A stretch of DNA of 64,000 bases from an uncultured Prevotellaceae bacterium (GTDB lineage: Bacteria > Bacteroidota > Bacteroidia > Bacteroidales > Bacteroidaceae). The notes under the pieces are model-generated. The model was not told the origin of the DNA. It saw only the letters and a list, made by a program, of their open reading frames with translations, and did not search any database. The stretch is taken from positions 1 through 64,000 of the forward strand of contig ONDS01000002.1 of the NCBI GenBank assembly GCA_900316685.1. The letters are read 5' to 3'. The position numbers and the translations under genes were made by a program. Shown piece by piece: positions 26,504 through 33,711 of this stretch; positions within the stretch are counted from its first letter, which is position 1, and each line of letters starts with the position of its first letter.

Positions 26504-26570
26504 ATAAAAGTATGTTTTTCTTTACTTTTTCCTTTTTTTCAGTTATCTTTGCCAAAAGAATTGAATGACA

Positions 26571-27362
26571 ATGAGAAATCGAATCTTTTATCTATGGGCT
26601 GTGATGGCCCTCAGCATGGTTTCGTGCACCAAGCATTACCAGGTGACGTCCATCACTCGCACGCGCACGATGATCGATAGCCGCTACGATGCGGCGGTGG
26701 CGGCGAACAGCGAGGTGGTGGCGTTCATGACCCCGTTCAAAGCAAAGGTCGATGCCGACATGAGCCCGGTGGTGGGACGGACGGCCGAATACATGGATGT
26801 CTATCGCCCGGAGAGTCCTATGTCGAACCTCTTGCCCGACATCTTGGTATGGGCGGGACAGTTCTATGGCGAAAAACCCGATTTCGGGGTATACAACACC
26901 GGAGGCATACGTGCGGCCTTGCCAGCCGGCGACATCACGGTGGGCGACGTGGTGGATGTGGCGCCCTTTGAAAACAAGGTCTGTTTCCTGACGCTCACGG
27001 GCGACAAGGTGATGGAGTTGATACATCAGATGGTGAGCCGTGGCGGTGAGGGCATCAGCCGTGAAGTGCGCATCGTGGTCAAGGGCGACAAGGAGGGCAA
27101 GCACCTGACACTTCAGTCGGCGACCATCAAGGGGGAACCTATCGACCCGCAACGCTCCTACCGTATCGCCACCATCGACTATGTGGCGCATGGCAACGAC
27201 AACATGACGGCCTTCAAGGCGGGCACCGATGTCAATATGCCGGGCAGGGACGAGGACCTTAACCGCGAGGTCATCATGCGTTATTTCCGCGAGATGGCAG
27301 CCCAAGGGAAAACCGTGGAAGCTGCTGTCGACGGACGATTCACTATAGTAACGGAGGACTGA
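26571..27362 (+). CDS. Lipoprotein with 5'-nucleotidase C-terminal domain
   Basis: The product is about 263 residues, with a lipoprotein signal (LSMVSC; Cys about residue 19). It covers only the substrate-binding C-terminal domain of UshA-type 5'-nucleotidases: YNTGGIRAALPAGDITVGDV, PFENKVCFLTLTGDKV and IDYVAHGNDNMTAF. The metallophosphatase half is the next gene, 3 bp away. The two proteins presumably act together outside the cytoplasm to strip phosphate from nucleotides. The first in-frame ATG at 26565 is an alternative. A TATCTTTG -7 box lies at 26544-26551. Confidence 0.88.
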   Translation: MRNRIFYLWAVMALSMVSCTKHYQVTSITRTRTMIDSRYDAAVAANSEVVAFMTPFKAKVDADMSPVVGRTAEYMDVYRPESPMSNLLPDILVWAGQFYGEKPDFGVYNTGGIRAALPAGDITVGDVVDVAPFENKVCFLTLTGDKVMELIHQMVSRGGEGISREVRIVVKGDKEGKHLTLQSATIKGEPIDPQRSYRIATIDYVAHGNDNMTAFKAGTDVNMPGRDEDLNREVIMRYFREMAAQGKTVEAAVDGRFTIVTED

Positions 27363-27365
27363 ACC

Positions 27366-28211
27366 ATGAAGAAAATACTAATTATCTGCTCGTTGCTCAC
27401 GCTCTGCTGCGTGGGTACAATTGCTCAAGACAAACAGCTGGTCATCCTGCATACCAGCGACACACATAGTTGCATCTATCCCCTCAACCCCAACCTCAAG
27501 GACACCACGGTGGCGGGACGGGGTGGATTTATCCGAAGGATAGAGATGCTCAAGCAACAGCGGCAACAGGATCCCGACCTGCTGCTCTTCGACTGTGGCG
27601 ACTTCTCACAGGGCTCTCCTTATTATACGCTCTTCCGGGGTGATGTGGAGGTGGGACTCATGAACCGCATGGGTTATGATGCCGCCACCATCGGCAACCA
27701 TGAGTTCGACTTCGGTCTCGACAATATGGCGCGTCTTTTCCGCATGGCCAACTTCCCCATCGTTTGTTCCAACTACGACGTCACGGGCACTGTGCTCGAG
27801 GGATTGGTCAAGCCCTACGTCGTCATCAAGCGCAAGGGAGTGAAGATTGGGGTGTTTGCCTTGGCTCCCATGCTCGACGGACTGGTGGAGAAAGCCAACT
27901 ACGGGGGCATCGTTTACCTCGACCCCGTGGCCAAGACCAAGGAGATGGTGTCGCTGCTGCGCGACAAACTGAAATGCGATATGGTGGTTTGTCTCTCACA
28001 TATCGGGTGGGACAGCCATAACGGACCCAACGACCCGGAGACCTTCTCGCAGACACGAGGTGTGGACCTGGTGCTGGGTGGCCATTCGCACACTTATGCC
28101 AGTGAAGTTTTTTATGTCACCGATGCCGACGGTCGCCAGGTGCCCATCGACCATCAGGGCAAGCACGGCATCTGGATAGGTCGCATGGTGGTAGACCTGA
28201 AAAGGAAATGA
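27366..28211 (+). CDS. Metallophosphatase half of a split 5'-nucleotidase
   Basis: The 281-residue protein has a signal peptide (ending VGTIAQ) and the calcineurin-like domain of 5'-nucleotidases. Metal-binding motifs are ILHTSDTHS, LFDCGDFSQGSPY, TIGNHEFDFG, VCLSHIGWDS and VLGGHSHTY. It ends where the domain linker would be in full-length UshA. The C-terminal substrate-binding domain is encoded upstream by 26571-27362, so domain order is reversed in the operon. The TGA stop (28209-28211) is also the first three bases of a heptamer array. Confidence 0.9.
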   Translation: MKKILIICSLLTLCCVGTIAQDKQLVILHTSDTHSCIYPLNPNLKDTTVAGRGGFIRRIEMLKQQRQQDPDLLLFDCGDFSQGSPYYTLFRGDVEVGLMNRMGYDAATIGNHEFDFGLDNMARLFRMANFPIVCSNYDVTGTVLEGLVKPYVVIKRKGVKIGVFALAPMLDGLVEKANYGGIVYLDPVAKTKEMVSLLRDKLKCDMVVCLSHIGWDSHNGPNDPETFSQTRGVDLVLGGHSHTYASEVFYVTDADGRQVPIDHQGKHGIWIGRMVVDLKRK

Positions 28212-28264
28212 GAGGTGAGAGGTGAGAGATGAGGGGTAAGAGGTGAGAGGTGAGGGGTGAGAGA
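28209..28264. repeat. Heptamer array starting in a stop codon
   Basis: Eight 7-mers of the form TGAGRGR or TAAGAGG in direct succession. The first three bases are the stop codon of the nucleotidase gene. Confidence 0.93.
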
Positions 28265-28284
28265 TTACCCCGCAGACTATTTTT

Positions 28285-28319
28285 CTTAACTCTTAACTCT
28301 TAATTCTTAACTCTTAACT
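28285..28319. repeat. Second heptamer array (CTTAACT)
   Basis: Five 7-mers, CTTAACT with one CTTAATT, ending 13 bp before the stop of the convergent gene at 28333. Confidence 0.92.
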
Positions 28320-28332
28320 CCTGACAATAGAA

Positions 28333-28818
28333 TCACTTCATCTTCCGGAAGTAGATGTCCACATAGTCGCAGGCCTCGTCGCAGGGGTTGTCCATCTGTT
28401 GCAGGCGCCAGTACTTGCGGCCCTGGGTGGAGAGGAACTTGAAGGTGCCCTCGCGCACGCAAGGTTGGCCGTTGTTGATGTGGTAAACCTTGGTGATGAT
28501 GGTGCCGTAGAAATTGAACTCCAGGTCGCTCACCATCTCAATGTAGCCGTCGATGGTCACGTAGTCGTCGTTCTCACGACTGCGTTGTGAACCCACGCAG
28601 TGGAGGCTGCCGTCGCGTTGTTCTTTCGTCACTTCCACGGTGCCGAAATAATCCCATGATATCCATTGCAGCGAGATGGGGTGCTTGCCTAGAATCTTGC
28701 TCTCAGGAGTGGAGGCGGTGGTGGTCCTGCGTGTGCCTCGGCGTTTGCTCTGTGCCAGGGCGTCGGTGCTGATGCTTAGTGCGAGCAATAACAGCAAGAG
28801 GGTGGTTAATCTTTTCAT
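28333..28818 (-). CDS. Small secreted protein of unknown function
   Basis: A 161-residue protein with a signal peptide (MKRLTTLLLLLLALSISTDALAQ) and a basic segment (SKRRGTRRTTT) right after the cleavage site. The mature domain is beta-rich (ISLQWISWDYFGTVEVTKE, YVTIDGYIEMVSDLEFNFYGTI, REGTFKFLSTQGRKYWRLQ) with two Cys close together (NPCDEACDYVDIY) that could form a disulphide. I recognise no family. It is monocistronic and convergent with the nucleotidase operon. Confidence 0.72.
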   Translation of the reverse strand: MKRLTTLLLLLLALSISTDALAQSKRRGTRRTTTASTPESKILGKHPISLQWISWDYFGTVEVTKEQRDGSLHCVGSQRSRENDDYVTIDGYIEMVSDLEFNFYGTIITKVYHINNGQPCVREGTFKFLSTQGRKYWRLQQMDNPCDEACDYVDIYFRKMK

Positions 28819-29000
28819 AAGGTAAAAATGGTTAAATGGTTGATTCTTTTTGCAAAGATAATCAATCCAGGGCGAAAAAACAAGAATGAACGGCTGATAA
28901 TCCGTAAAAACAGGGGAATAAAGGACGAAATGGCGGGTTATTTGTTCCTTTTTCTGAACTTGTAAGGCGTCGGCCTACGTGATTGGAAGGAAAAGGCATG

Positions 29001-29037
29001 AAAAAACGAGCTACATCGCTGTAACTCGTTTCTTTTC
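29001..29037 (-). terminator. Terminator behind left tRNA-Met
   Basis: ACGAGCTACA and TGTAACTCGT pair around a 4-nt loop, with a T-run on the minus strand. One stem base pair is broken compared with the right copy. Confidence 0.7.
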
Positions 29038-29041
29038 TGTG

Positions 29042-29115
29042 TAGCGGGACCCGGGATTGAACCGGGGACCTCATGATTATGAATCATGCGCTCTAACCAG
29101 CTGAGCTATCCCGCC
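29042..29115 (-). tRNA. tRNA-Met-like (anticodon CAT), left copy
   Basis: A 74-nt cloverleaf on the minus strand with acceptor GGCGGGA/TCCCGCT, anticodon loop TTCATAA (CAT) and T-arm GGTTCAATCC. The elongator-type start GGCGGG argues against the initiator. CAT could also be a lysidine-modified Ile tRNA. It is identical in sequence to the copy at 32986-33059. No promoter is seen upstream of this copy. Confidence 0.9.
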
Positions 29116-29303
29116 ATCGCTTTCGTAATCATTGCCGATGCACGCTTGACATCGAGGAGGATTGTCTTGATGGGCTGCACATCCTCTTTCAGTGAAGAGA
29201 GCCATAATCTCCATCGATTTCATGAAAATTGTGCTTTGGTTTACAAAATATATTTATAAATGTTAAAAATCAACTCCAGACAGAAATTTTCTTCAGGAAT
29301 ATG

Positions 29304-29338
29304 GTTGACATTAAAAAGAAATGCGTAACTTTGTCAAC
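29304..29338 (+). promoter_or_regulatory. Promoter with flanking inverted repeat, XRE-IrrE operon
   Basis: A TAACTTTG -7 box (29326-29333) is bracketed by GTTGACA (29304-29310) and TGTCAAC (29332-29338), a perfect 7-bp inverted repeat. The left arm overlaps the -33 position. This fits an operator bound by the XRE protein itself (inference). The rest of 29124-29303 has no gene. Confidence 0.6.
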
Positions 29339-29356
29339 AAATTAAAGGTTACAACT

Positions 29357-30430
29357 ATGTCTGAACTATTAAAAGTATTCGCTCAGCGACTAAAACAAGC
29401 GAGGATATTGAAAAAAATGTCCATGGATCAGCTTGTCGCCAACATTGGTGGTATCATTACGAAGCAGGCCATATCAAAATATGAGTCTGCAAAGATGATG
29501 CCTAACAGTACTGTCTTAGTTGCGCTTGCTACTGCATTAGAAGTTGACGCAGACTATTTCTTTCGTCCATTTACCTTTGACGTGGATGAGCTAAAGGTTT
29601 CTTTCCGAAAGAAATCCGACACCAGTGTGAAGGATGTTAATTCCTTGAAGGTGCAGATACAGGATGAAGTGGAGAGGTATCTTGAAGTAGAAGAGATTCT
29701 TGGAAAAGATAAGCAAGCAGCTCCACAAATAGAATGTGACCAACTTTCGACTCCTTCCCAAATGCGTGCTTTGGCAAAGAAGTTGCGCGAGGAATGGCAA
29801 TTGGGGATTGATGCCATTGGCAACGTGCAGGATGTACTTGAATCGCATGGCCTCAAAGTGATTTGCACTGATGCACCATTGGGCTTCGATGGTGTTAGTG
29901 GCATAGTCAATGAGAAAGACTATATTGTCGTCCTTAACAAACGTCAGGAGCACGTAGAACGCCGTCGTTTTACTGCCATGCATGAGTTGGGTCACCTGCT
30001 ATTTGACAAGCATTTTTCTCCCACCTTGACTTTACGTGAAAAAGAGAATCTTTGTGACGCTTTCGCCAGTGAGATGCTGTTGCCTTCAAGCGTACTTCAG
30101 AGTATCTTCAGTCCTGGTGAAAAGATTTCCACTTCGGAGGTTCGCCAATTGCAGGTGGTTTACGGAATATCCTTTGATGCCATCATGCACAAGTTACATG
30201 AGTTAGGCATCATAAATGACAGTAAATATAAGACCTATTGTATCCGCAAGAATCAGAATGAGGCATTGAAGCGTTTTGTGGAAGATTCCTGCTATAATGA
30301 AGCCTTCTCCACCAAATTTGAGACGATGGTCTATGCAGCTGCAGCTAAGGACCTGATAAGCACTTCCAAGGCTGCCAGCCTTTTGCACTCATCTGTCGGT
30401 ACTGTCCGTAAACACTTGAACGTTATCTGA
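29357..30430 (+). CDS. XRE regulator fused to ImmA/IrrE zinc peptidase
   Basis: The 357-residue protein has an N-terminal XRE helix-turn-helix (residues 5-65, RLKQARILKKMSMDQLVANIG, AISKYESAKMMPNS) and a C-terminal ImmA/IrrE metallopeptidase domain with the zinc motif HELGHLLFDKH followed by the downstream EMLLPSSVL glutamate region. Such proteins cleave a repressor or partner and often act as antitoxin-like regulators. Its TGA overlaps the ATG of the PIN gene by one base. The start at 29357 follows the promoter; the ATG at 29321 overlaps the -7 region. Markedly AT-rich compared with the chromosome. Confidence 0.9.
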   Translation: MSELLKVFAQRLKQARILKKMSMDQLVANIGGIITKQAISKYESAKMMPNSTVLVALATALEVDADYFFRPFTFDVDELKVSFRKKSDTSVKDVNSLKVQIQDEVERYLEVEEILGKDKQAAPQIECDQLSTPSQMRALAKKLREEWQLGIDAIGNVQDVLESHGLKVICTDAPLGFDGVSGIVNEKDYIVVLNKRQEHVERRRFTAMHELGHLLFDKHFSPTLTLREKENLCDAFASEMLLPSSVLQSIFSPGEKISTSEVRQLQVVYGISFDAIMHKLHELGIINDSKYKTYCIRKNQNEALKRFVEDSCYNEAFSTKFETMVYAAAAKDLISTSKAASLLHSSVGTVRKHLNVI

Positions 30431-30969
30431 TGAAGAAGATTGTAGTAAACGATACCAATGTCTTCATTGATTTGTTCAATGTCGGGCTGCTGGAGGGATT
30501 TTTCTCCTTACCTTGGGAAGTGCATACAACAGAGTTTGTGATGTTGGAACTAACCAGAGAGGGACAGCATGATTCAGTATCCCAGTATAAGGAAAATGGA
30601 TTGCTTCATATCCCTGTCTTTGATGAGTCGGTTATGTATGAGGTCGTTAAATTATACCAACAGCAGAAGGACAAGACCAACCTTTCGTTAACAGACTGCA
30701 CGGTGTGGTATTATGCCAAGAAAAACAGTTATACGCTACTGACAGGAGACCGCAAGCTTCGTAATGCATCTTTAATTGATGGCGTTGAGGTTCATGGTAT
30801 CATCTATGTAATTGATCAGCTTGTCGAGGAGGGTATATTGGCTAAGCGTATAGCAATCTCAAAGCTAAAACAATTGGGGACGTCGAACCCACGACTGCCC
30901 AAAGACGAGATAGAACAACGTATCAAGCTATGGGAAAAAGAAATCAAAGAGGAAGGAGGAAGCCTATGA
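30430..30969 (+). CDS. PIN-domain ribonuclease (putative toxin)
   Basis: The 179-residue protein has the PIN nuclease pattern of spaced acidic residues: VVNDTNVFIDL (Asp at residue 8), TTEFVMLELTRE (Glu near 40), LSLTDCTVWYYAK (Asp near 98) and LLTGDRKLRNAS (Asp near 116). PIN toxins cut RNA with Mg2+. It is translationally coupled to the XRE-ImmA/IrrE gene (TGATG), so the pair may work as a toxin-antitoxin-like module in which the regulator is upstream. The tail is helical and charged. Toxicity is inferred from family and context. Confidence 0.85.
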   Translation: MKKIVVNDTNVFIDLFNVGLLEGFFSLPWEVHTTEFVMLELTREGQHDSVSQYKENGLLHIPVFDESVMYEVVKLYQQQKDKTNLSLTDCTVWYYAKKNSYTLLTGDRKLRNASLIDGVEVHGIIYVIDQLVEEGILAKRIAISKLKQLGTSNPRLPKDEIEQRIKLWEKEIKEEGGSL

Positions 30970-30983
30970 TGAACTAGTTACTC

Positions 30984-31055
30984 AAAATAAAAAGCCCCGG
31001 CATTTGGCGATGGGCGGGGCTGAAGCGAGGTCTCGAAGTTTGGGCAGTGAGACTT
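30984..31055 (-). ncRNA. Candidate small RNA opposite the PIN gene end
   Basis: On the minus strand a TATATTTG -7 box lies at 31060-31067, with CTTG 20 bp upstream (31088-31091). About 35-70 nt downstream a stem AGCCCCG/CGGGGCT (31015-31021 with 30993-30999) is followed by TTTTTATTTT. The T-run exists only on the minus strand, so the hairpin ends a minus-strand transcript. The body contains GTCTC/GAGAC pairing. Expected length is about 70 nt. A second -7 box (TACCTTTG, 31094-31101) lies further upstream. Confidence 0.5.
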
Positions 31056-31178
31056 CATGCAAATATATCGGATGGTGACAATATTTGCAAGTGCAAAGGT
31101 ATGCAAAATCTTCCGTACTAGCAATTTTGAAGCCAGAAATCTGCCCATATTTAACGTTTATAACAACAATTTGTTAAT

Positions 31179-31895
31179 ATGGAAACAGAAAAAGGATTGT
31201 TTTCAACAAAGGACATGTACATTATGGAACATAACCAAAACGGTCGATCCAGACGATTTGACCACATACCTAAGCAAAGAAGGCGCAAGATAATTTATGA
31301 GAACATGCATCTCATAGAAGGAATGACCTTCACCCCCAACCTTCACTATCCAGAGTTGGCACCATACACAGGTACGACAGACTTTGTTTCTGTGTCGTTC
31401 GAAGAGCGTAATAAGCATGACGGAAAGAATGAAGCCCTTCATTTCTTCCTTGACGACTATCGCTTTCGCGATAAGGTATGGTGCAGTCTTGAAAAGACGA
31501 CCATTTCGATTAGTAAGTTCGAATACGTCTATACTCCAGACCTCTCTTTGTGGCGAGACTTGCCAACAGACTTCTACAATAGAGAGAATATCTATCGCAC
31601 ACGTTTCATAGGAGCGTACTGGCAGAAATGTGGCTACAATGTAATACCAACAGCAAGTTGGGGTAATCTGTCATCCTTCTCATACTGTTTTGAAGGATTG
31701 CCAATGCACAGTGTCATCGCTGTTAGCGGTATGGGGAACAGAAAGAGTGAAAATGCTTTCAATTTTTGGTGTTATGGTCTACGCCGACTGGAACAGGCCA
31801 AAGCACCTATCCTGATTATTGTCTATGGAGAAGAGGTGGAAGTGCAGGGGCTCCACACTCCGATAAAGTTTGTCCCCTGCTTCATCCAAGAATAA
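31179..31895 (+). CDS. DUF4417 protein
   Basis: The 238-residue protein matches DUF4417, a family common in phages and mobile elements: FVSVSFEERNK, ALHFFLDDYRFRDKVW, YVYTPDLSLWRDLP, YRTRFIGAYWQKCGYNVIPTASWG and PILIIVYGEEVE. The function is unknown. It lies 12 bp before the acidic-protein gene and is AT-rich. No clear promoter is visible directly upstream. The ORF that opens at 31057 in another frame is not homologous to anything I recognise. Confidence 0.8.
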   Translation: METEKGLFSTKDMYIMEHNQNGRSRRFDHIPKQRRRKIIYENMHLIEGMTFTPNLHYPELAPYTGTTDFVSVSFEERNKHDGKNEALHFFLDDYRFRDKVWCSLEKTTISISKFEYVYTPDLSLWRDLPTDFYNRENIYRTRFIGAYWQKCGYNVIPTASWGNLSSFSYCFEGLPMHSVIAVSGMGNRKSENAFNFWCYGLRRLEQAKAPILIIVYGEEVEVQGLHTPIKFVPCFIQE

Positions 31896-31906
31896 TTAAG
31901 AAAGTT

Positions 31907-32317
31907 ATGAATACTAAAAAAAACAAGTTGTGGGATGTAGATGAGAAACTCTTTGCATCCATGGAAGGAAAATACATGTCTATCAATGAAGAAAATTTCT
32001 TCAAGAACATTCGATATAAACAGGAATACGAATGTACTTTATTGAACGACCTACTCGTTTCTGAGTATGAGAATGATGACGAAATCTACATTGTTCGAGA
32101 GATTTATGAAGAATATGTTGTCGGTCACGGTATAGGAACAGATGGCGCATATGAAGAGCATGTAATGAATCTTTCAGAAGCATTGGCATTGAATTTGAAG
32201 GAACTCGGTTTCATTGACAGAAACCTAACTCTATGGGAATGGTTGCGCGAGTGCGACTATAGCGTAGTTAATTATGAACGTAATTATGACATCATAGAAA
32301 ATGGGAAACGGAGCTGA
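31907..32317 (+). CDS. Small acidic protein of unknown function
   Basis: The 136-residue protein is strongly acidic (for example LLVSEYENDDEIYIVREIYEEYV) with a C-terminal helical part (ALALNLKELGFIDRNLTLWEWLRECDY). No signal peptide or family is recognised. It begins 11 bp after the DUF4417 gene and its last 17 bases overlap the start of the next ORF, which encodes a basic protein. This acidic-then-basic overlap is a pattern seen with immunity/antitoxin and effector pairs, but that role is only inferred here. Confidence 0.72.
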   Translation: MNTKKNKLWDVDEKLFASMEGKYMSINEENFFKNIRYKQEYECTLLNDLLVSEYENDDEIYIVREIYEEYVVGHGIGTDGAYEEHVMNLSEALALNLKELGFIDRNLTLWEWLRECDYSVVNYERNYDIIENGKRS

Positions 32318-32738
32318 TTTCTTTTCGAGAGATGAAAAAGGAAGACGTTCTGAATATGAGTCTTTGGAACCAGCTAGAACTGTCAATGGTGTAAAAGGCC
32401 ATTTGATAAAGAAAAAAGGAGATTCCAACACCCATACCAACCTTCCTTTTTATTCAAATACGTCTGACGTGTATTTTCGGCAAAATAAGAATGGTGTATG
32501 CCAAGCTCGCGTGTTTATTGGTCAAAAATCTTATTTGGATTTTGACTGGAGTCACACTCATATAAACAAAGGTGATGGCAGAAAGTTTGAAAGAGGCACA
32601 GTCCATGTTCAATTGTGGAAACAAAACAAGGATGGTACTTTTACTCGAGTTGCTGACGCTCGAAGTATGAGCAATGCTGAGATGAAGAAATATGGCCCTA
32701 TTCTTAAAAACTATTGTCCTTCTGTAAAATTGAGATAA
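32301..32738 (+). CDS. Small basic protein with a His-rich phage-type C-terminal motif
   Basis: The 145-residue basic protein has no signal peptide. The core TSDVYFRQNKNGVCQARVFIG, then YLDFDWSHTHINKGDGRKF and GTVHVQLWKQNKDG, ends with ARSMSNAEMKKYGPIL. The D-x-D-W-S-H-x-H ... H-V-Q-x-W layout recalls C-terminal domains attached to phage head proteins and some polymorphic toxins (tentative). It overlaps the acidic gene by 17 bp and lies downstream of the DUF4417 gene. The hairpin around 32757-32795 (GGAAGCA...GTTTCC with GGGCTA/TAGCCC inside) may terminate the group. Confidence 0.68.
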   Translation: MGNGADFFSRDEKGRRSEYESLEPARTVNGVKGHLIKKKGDSNTHTNLPFYSNTSDVYFRQNKNGVCQARVFIGQKSYLDFDWSHTHINKGDGRKFERGTVHVQLWKQNKDGTFTRVADARSMSNAEMKKYGPILKNYCPSVKLR

Positions 32739-32944
32739 CAGACAAATTTGAAAGGAAGCATCGGGGCTATTTAGCCCTTGTGTTTCCTTGGAAAAACGCT
32801 TCTTTGAAGCAGGCTCCACGACTTCCGAAACCTTAGCGTGGCCTTTCTGCTCTGCTGCAAGGCCGGCGCGACTCGGCATTGTGCAAGCTAGCCTGCCACT
32901 GCTCTCGCCTTACCTAACCCGTATTCTGGGCGCGCTGAGTAGTA
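32739..32944. other. GC-rich spacer inside the AT-rich island
   Basis: Composition switches abruptly from AT-rich coding DNA to GC-rich sequence (for example GCTGCAAGGCCGGCGCGACTC). No conserved ORF is credible, although a minus-strand frame reads through. It may be a dispersed chromosomal repeat or the end of the inserted segment. Confidence 0.45.
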
Positions 32945-32981
32945 AAAAAACGAGTTACATCGCTGTAACTCGTTTTTTTTC
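32945..32981 (-). terminator. Terminator behind right tRNA-Met
   Basis: ACGAGTTACA / TGTAACTCGT with a 4-nt loop and T-run on both sides. A perfect stem, unlike the left copy. Confidence 0.8.
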
Positions 32982-32985
32982 TGTG

Positions 32986-33059
32986 TAGCGGGACCCGGGA
33001 TTGAACCGGGGACCTCATGATTATGAATCATGCGCTCTAACCAGCTGAGCTATCCCGCC
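32986..33059 (-). tRNA. tRNA-Met-like (anticodon CAT), right copy
   Basis: Identical 74-nt sequence to 29042-29115, with acceptor GGCGGGA/TCCCGCT and anticodon CAT. It has a well-formed promoter and terminator, so it is expected to be expressed. Elongator Met or lysidine Ile tRNA cannot be told apart from sequence by eye. Confidence 0.92.
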
Positions 33060-33078
33060 ATCGCTTTGTAAGCGGGTG

Positions 33079-33109
33079 CAAAGGTAATGCTTTCTTCCGA
33101 ACCCACAAA
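33079..33109 (-). promoter_or_regulatory. Promoter of right tRNA-Met
   Basis: On the minus strand TTTG (33106-33109) and TACCTTTG (33079-33086) are 19 bp apart, 20 bp from the tRNA 5' end. Confidence 0.82.
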
Positions 33110-33126
33110 AAATATTCGCGGATTTT

Positions 33127-33158
33127 TTTGTAAAAGATTATTTTTTTTACTATTTTTG
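33127..33158 (+). promoter_or_regulatory. Promoter of the START-like gene
   Basis: TTTG (33127-33130) and TATTTTTG (33151-33158) are 20 bp apart. It is divergent from the tRNA promoter, and the ATG at 33189 follows. Confidence 0.78.
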
Positions 33159-33188
33159 CCCCAAACTATCAAACAGACTTCAACATTT

Positions 33189-33587
33189 ATGAATAAACAA
33201 CGTGTATATATCGAACGCAATCTTCATTCCAAATCTGGCAATATCATCTGGAAAATCATCAGCACTGAAGGGGGATTGTCAAAATGGATAGCCGACGAGG
33301 TGGTCGAAGAGGATGGAAAATTCCGTTTCATGTGGGGTGACCCCTATGGCAGCCACGAGGTGAGGGAAGCCAAGATCATGGAAGTCGTCAAAGGGGAGTA
33401 CATCAAGATCATGTGGGAGGACGAGACCGATCCCGAGGCCGTCATCGAGCTGCGTATGACCCGCAATGACATCACCGGCGATTTCGTGCTGCATGTTACC
33501 GATTGGGCGGAGCCCGACGATGTGGACAGTCTGGAGGATATCTGGGACCAGAACTTCGAGCAGTTGCACCGCACCTGCGGGCTGTGA
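33189..33587 (+). CDS. START-like (SRPBCC) domain protein
   Basis: The 132-residue cytoplasmic protein resembles AHSA1/START-like proteins common as single genes in Bacteroidetes: EGGLSKWIADEVVEEDGKFRFMWG, EAKIMEVVKGEYIKIMWED, VIELRMTRNDITGDFVLHVTDWAEPDD and a final helix. These folds hold a hydrophobic cavity; no ligand is known. The start is chosen after the promoter, and the longer in-frame ORF from 33087 begins upstream of it. Confidence 0.8.
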   Translation: MNKQRVYIERNLHSKSGNIIWKIISTEGGLSKWIADEVVEEDGKFRFMWGDPYGSHEVREAKIMEVVKGEYIKIMWEDETDPEAVIELRMTRNDITGDFVLHVTDWAEPDDVDSLEDIWDQNFEQLHRTCGL

Positions 33588-33711
33588 TACTATCAAATCA
33601 AGCTATATCGGCACTCCGAATGGAAAAATACGTAAAATTGGCGATTATCTGATTTTTTTGTGCTAATTTTGCACGCTTGCACGTGTGTATTGACGTGTGG
33701 CGCTATCCTAC

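Larger units (their letters stand above)
29001..29123. repeat. Left copy of the 123-bp tRNA-Met direct repeat
   Basis: This segment (terminator, tRNA-Met and 8 bp of 5' flank) is repeated at 32945-33067 in the same orientation with only two mismatches (29011 and 29032). The two copies bracket an AT-rich gene group. The left copy lacks the promoter that the right copy has. Confidence 0.93.
32945..33067. repeat. Right copy of the 123-bp tRNA-Met direct repeat
   Basis: Same orientation and 121 of 123 bases identical to 29001-29123. This copy is preceded (on the minus strand) by a full promoter at 33079-33109, so it is likely the original locus. Confidence 0.93.

Noticed and set aside
26565-28211. 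A single nucleotidase gene broken by frameshift
   Set aside because: The C-terminal domain comes first and each half has its own signal peptide, so a frameshift cannot explain the order.
31057-31293. 78-codon plus-strand frame before DUF4417
   Set aside because: It overlaps the proposed sRNA promoter and the DUF4417 start in another frame, with no homology.
32454-32879. 141-codon minus-strand frame over the end of the island
   Set aside because: It crosses the plus-strand basic-protein gene and the GC-rich spacer, and no domain is recognised; treated as a shadow.
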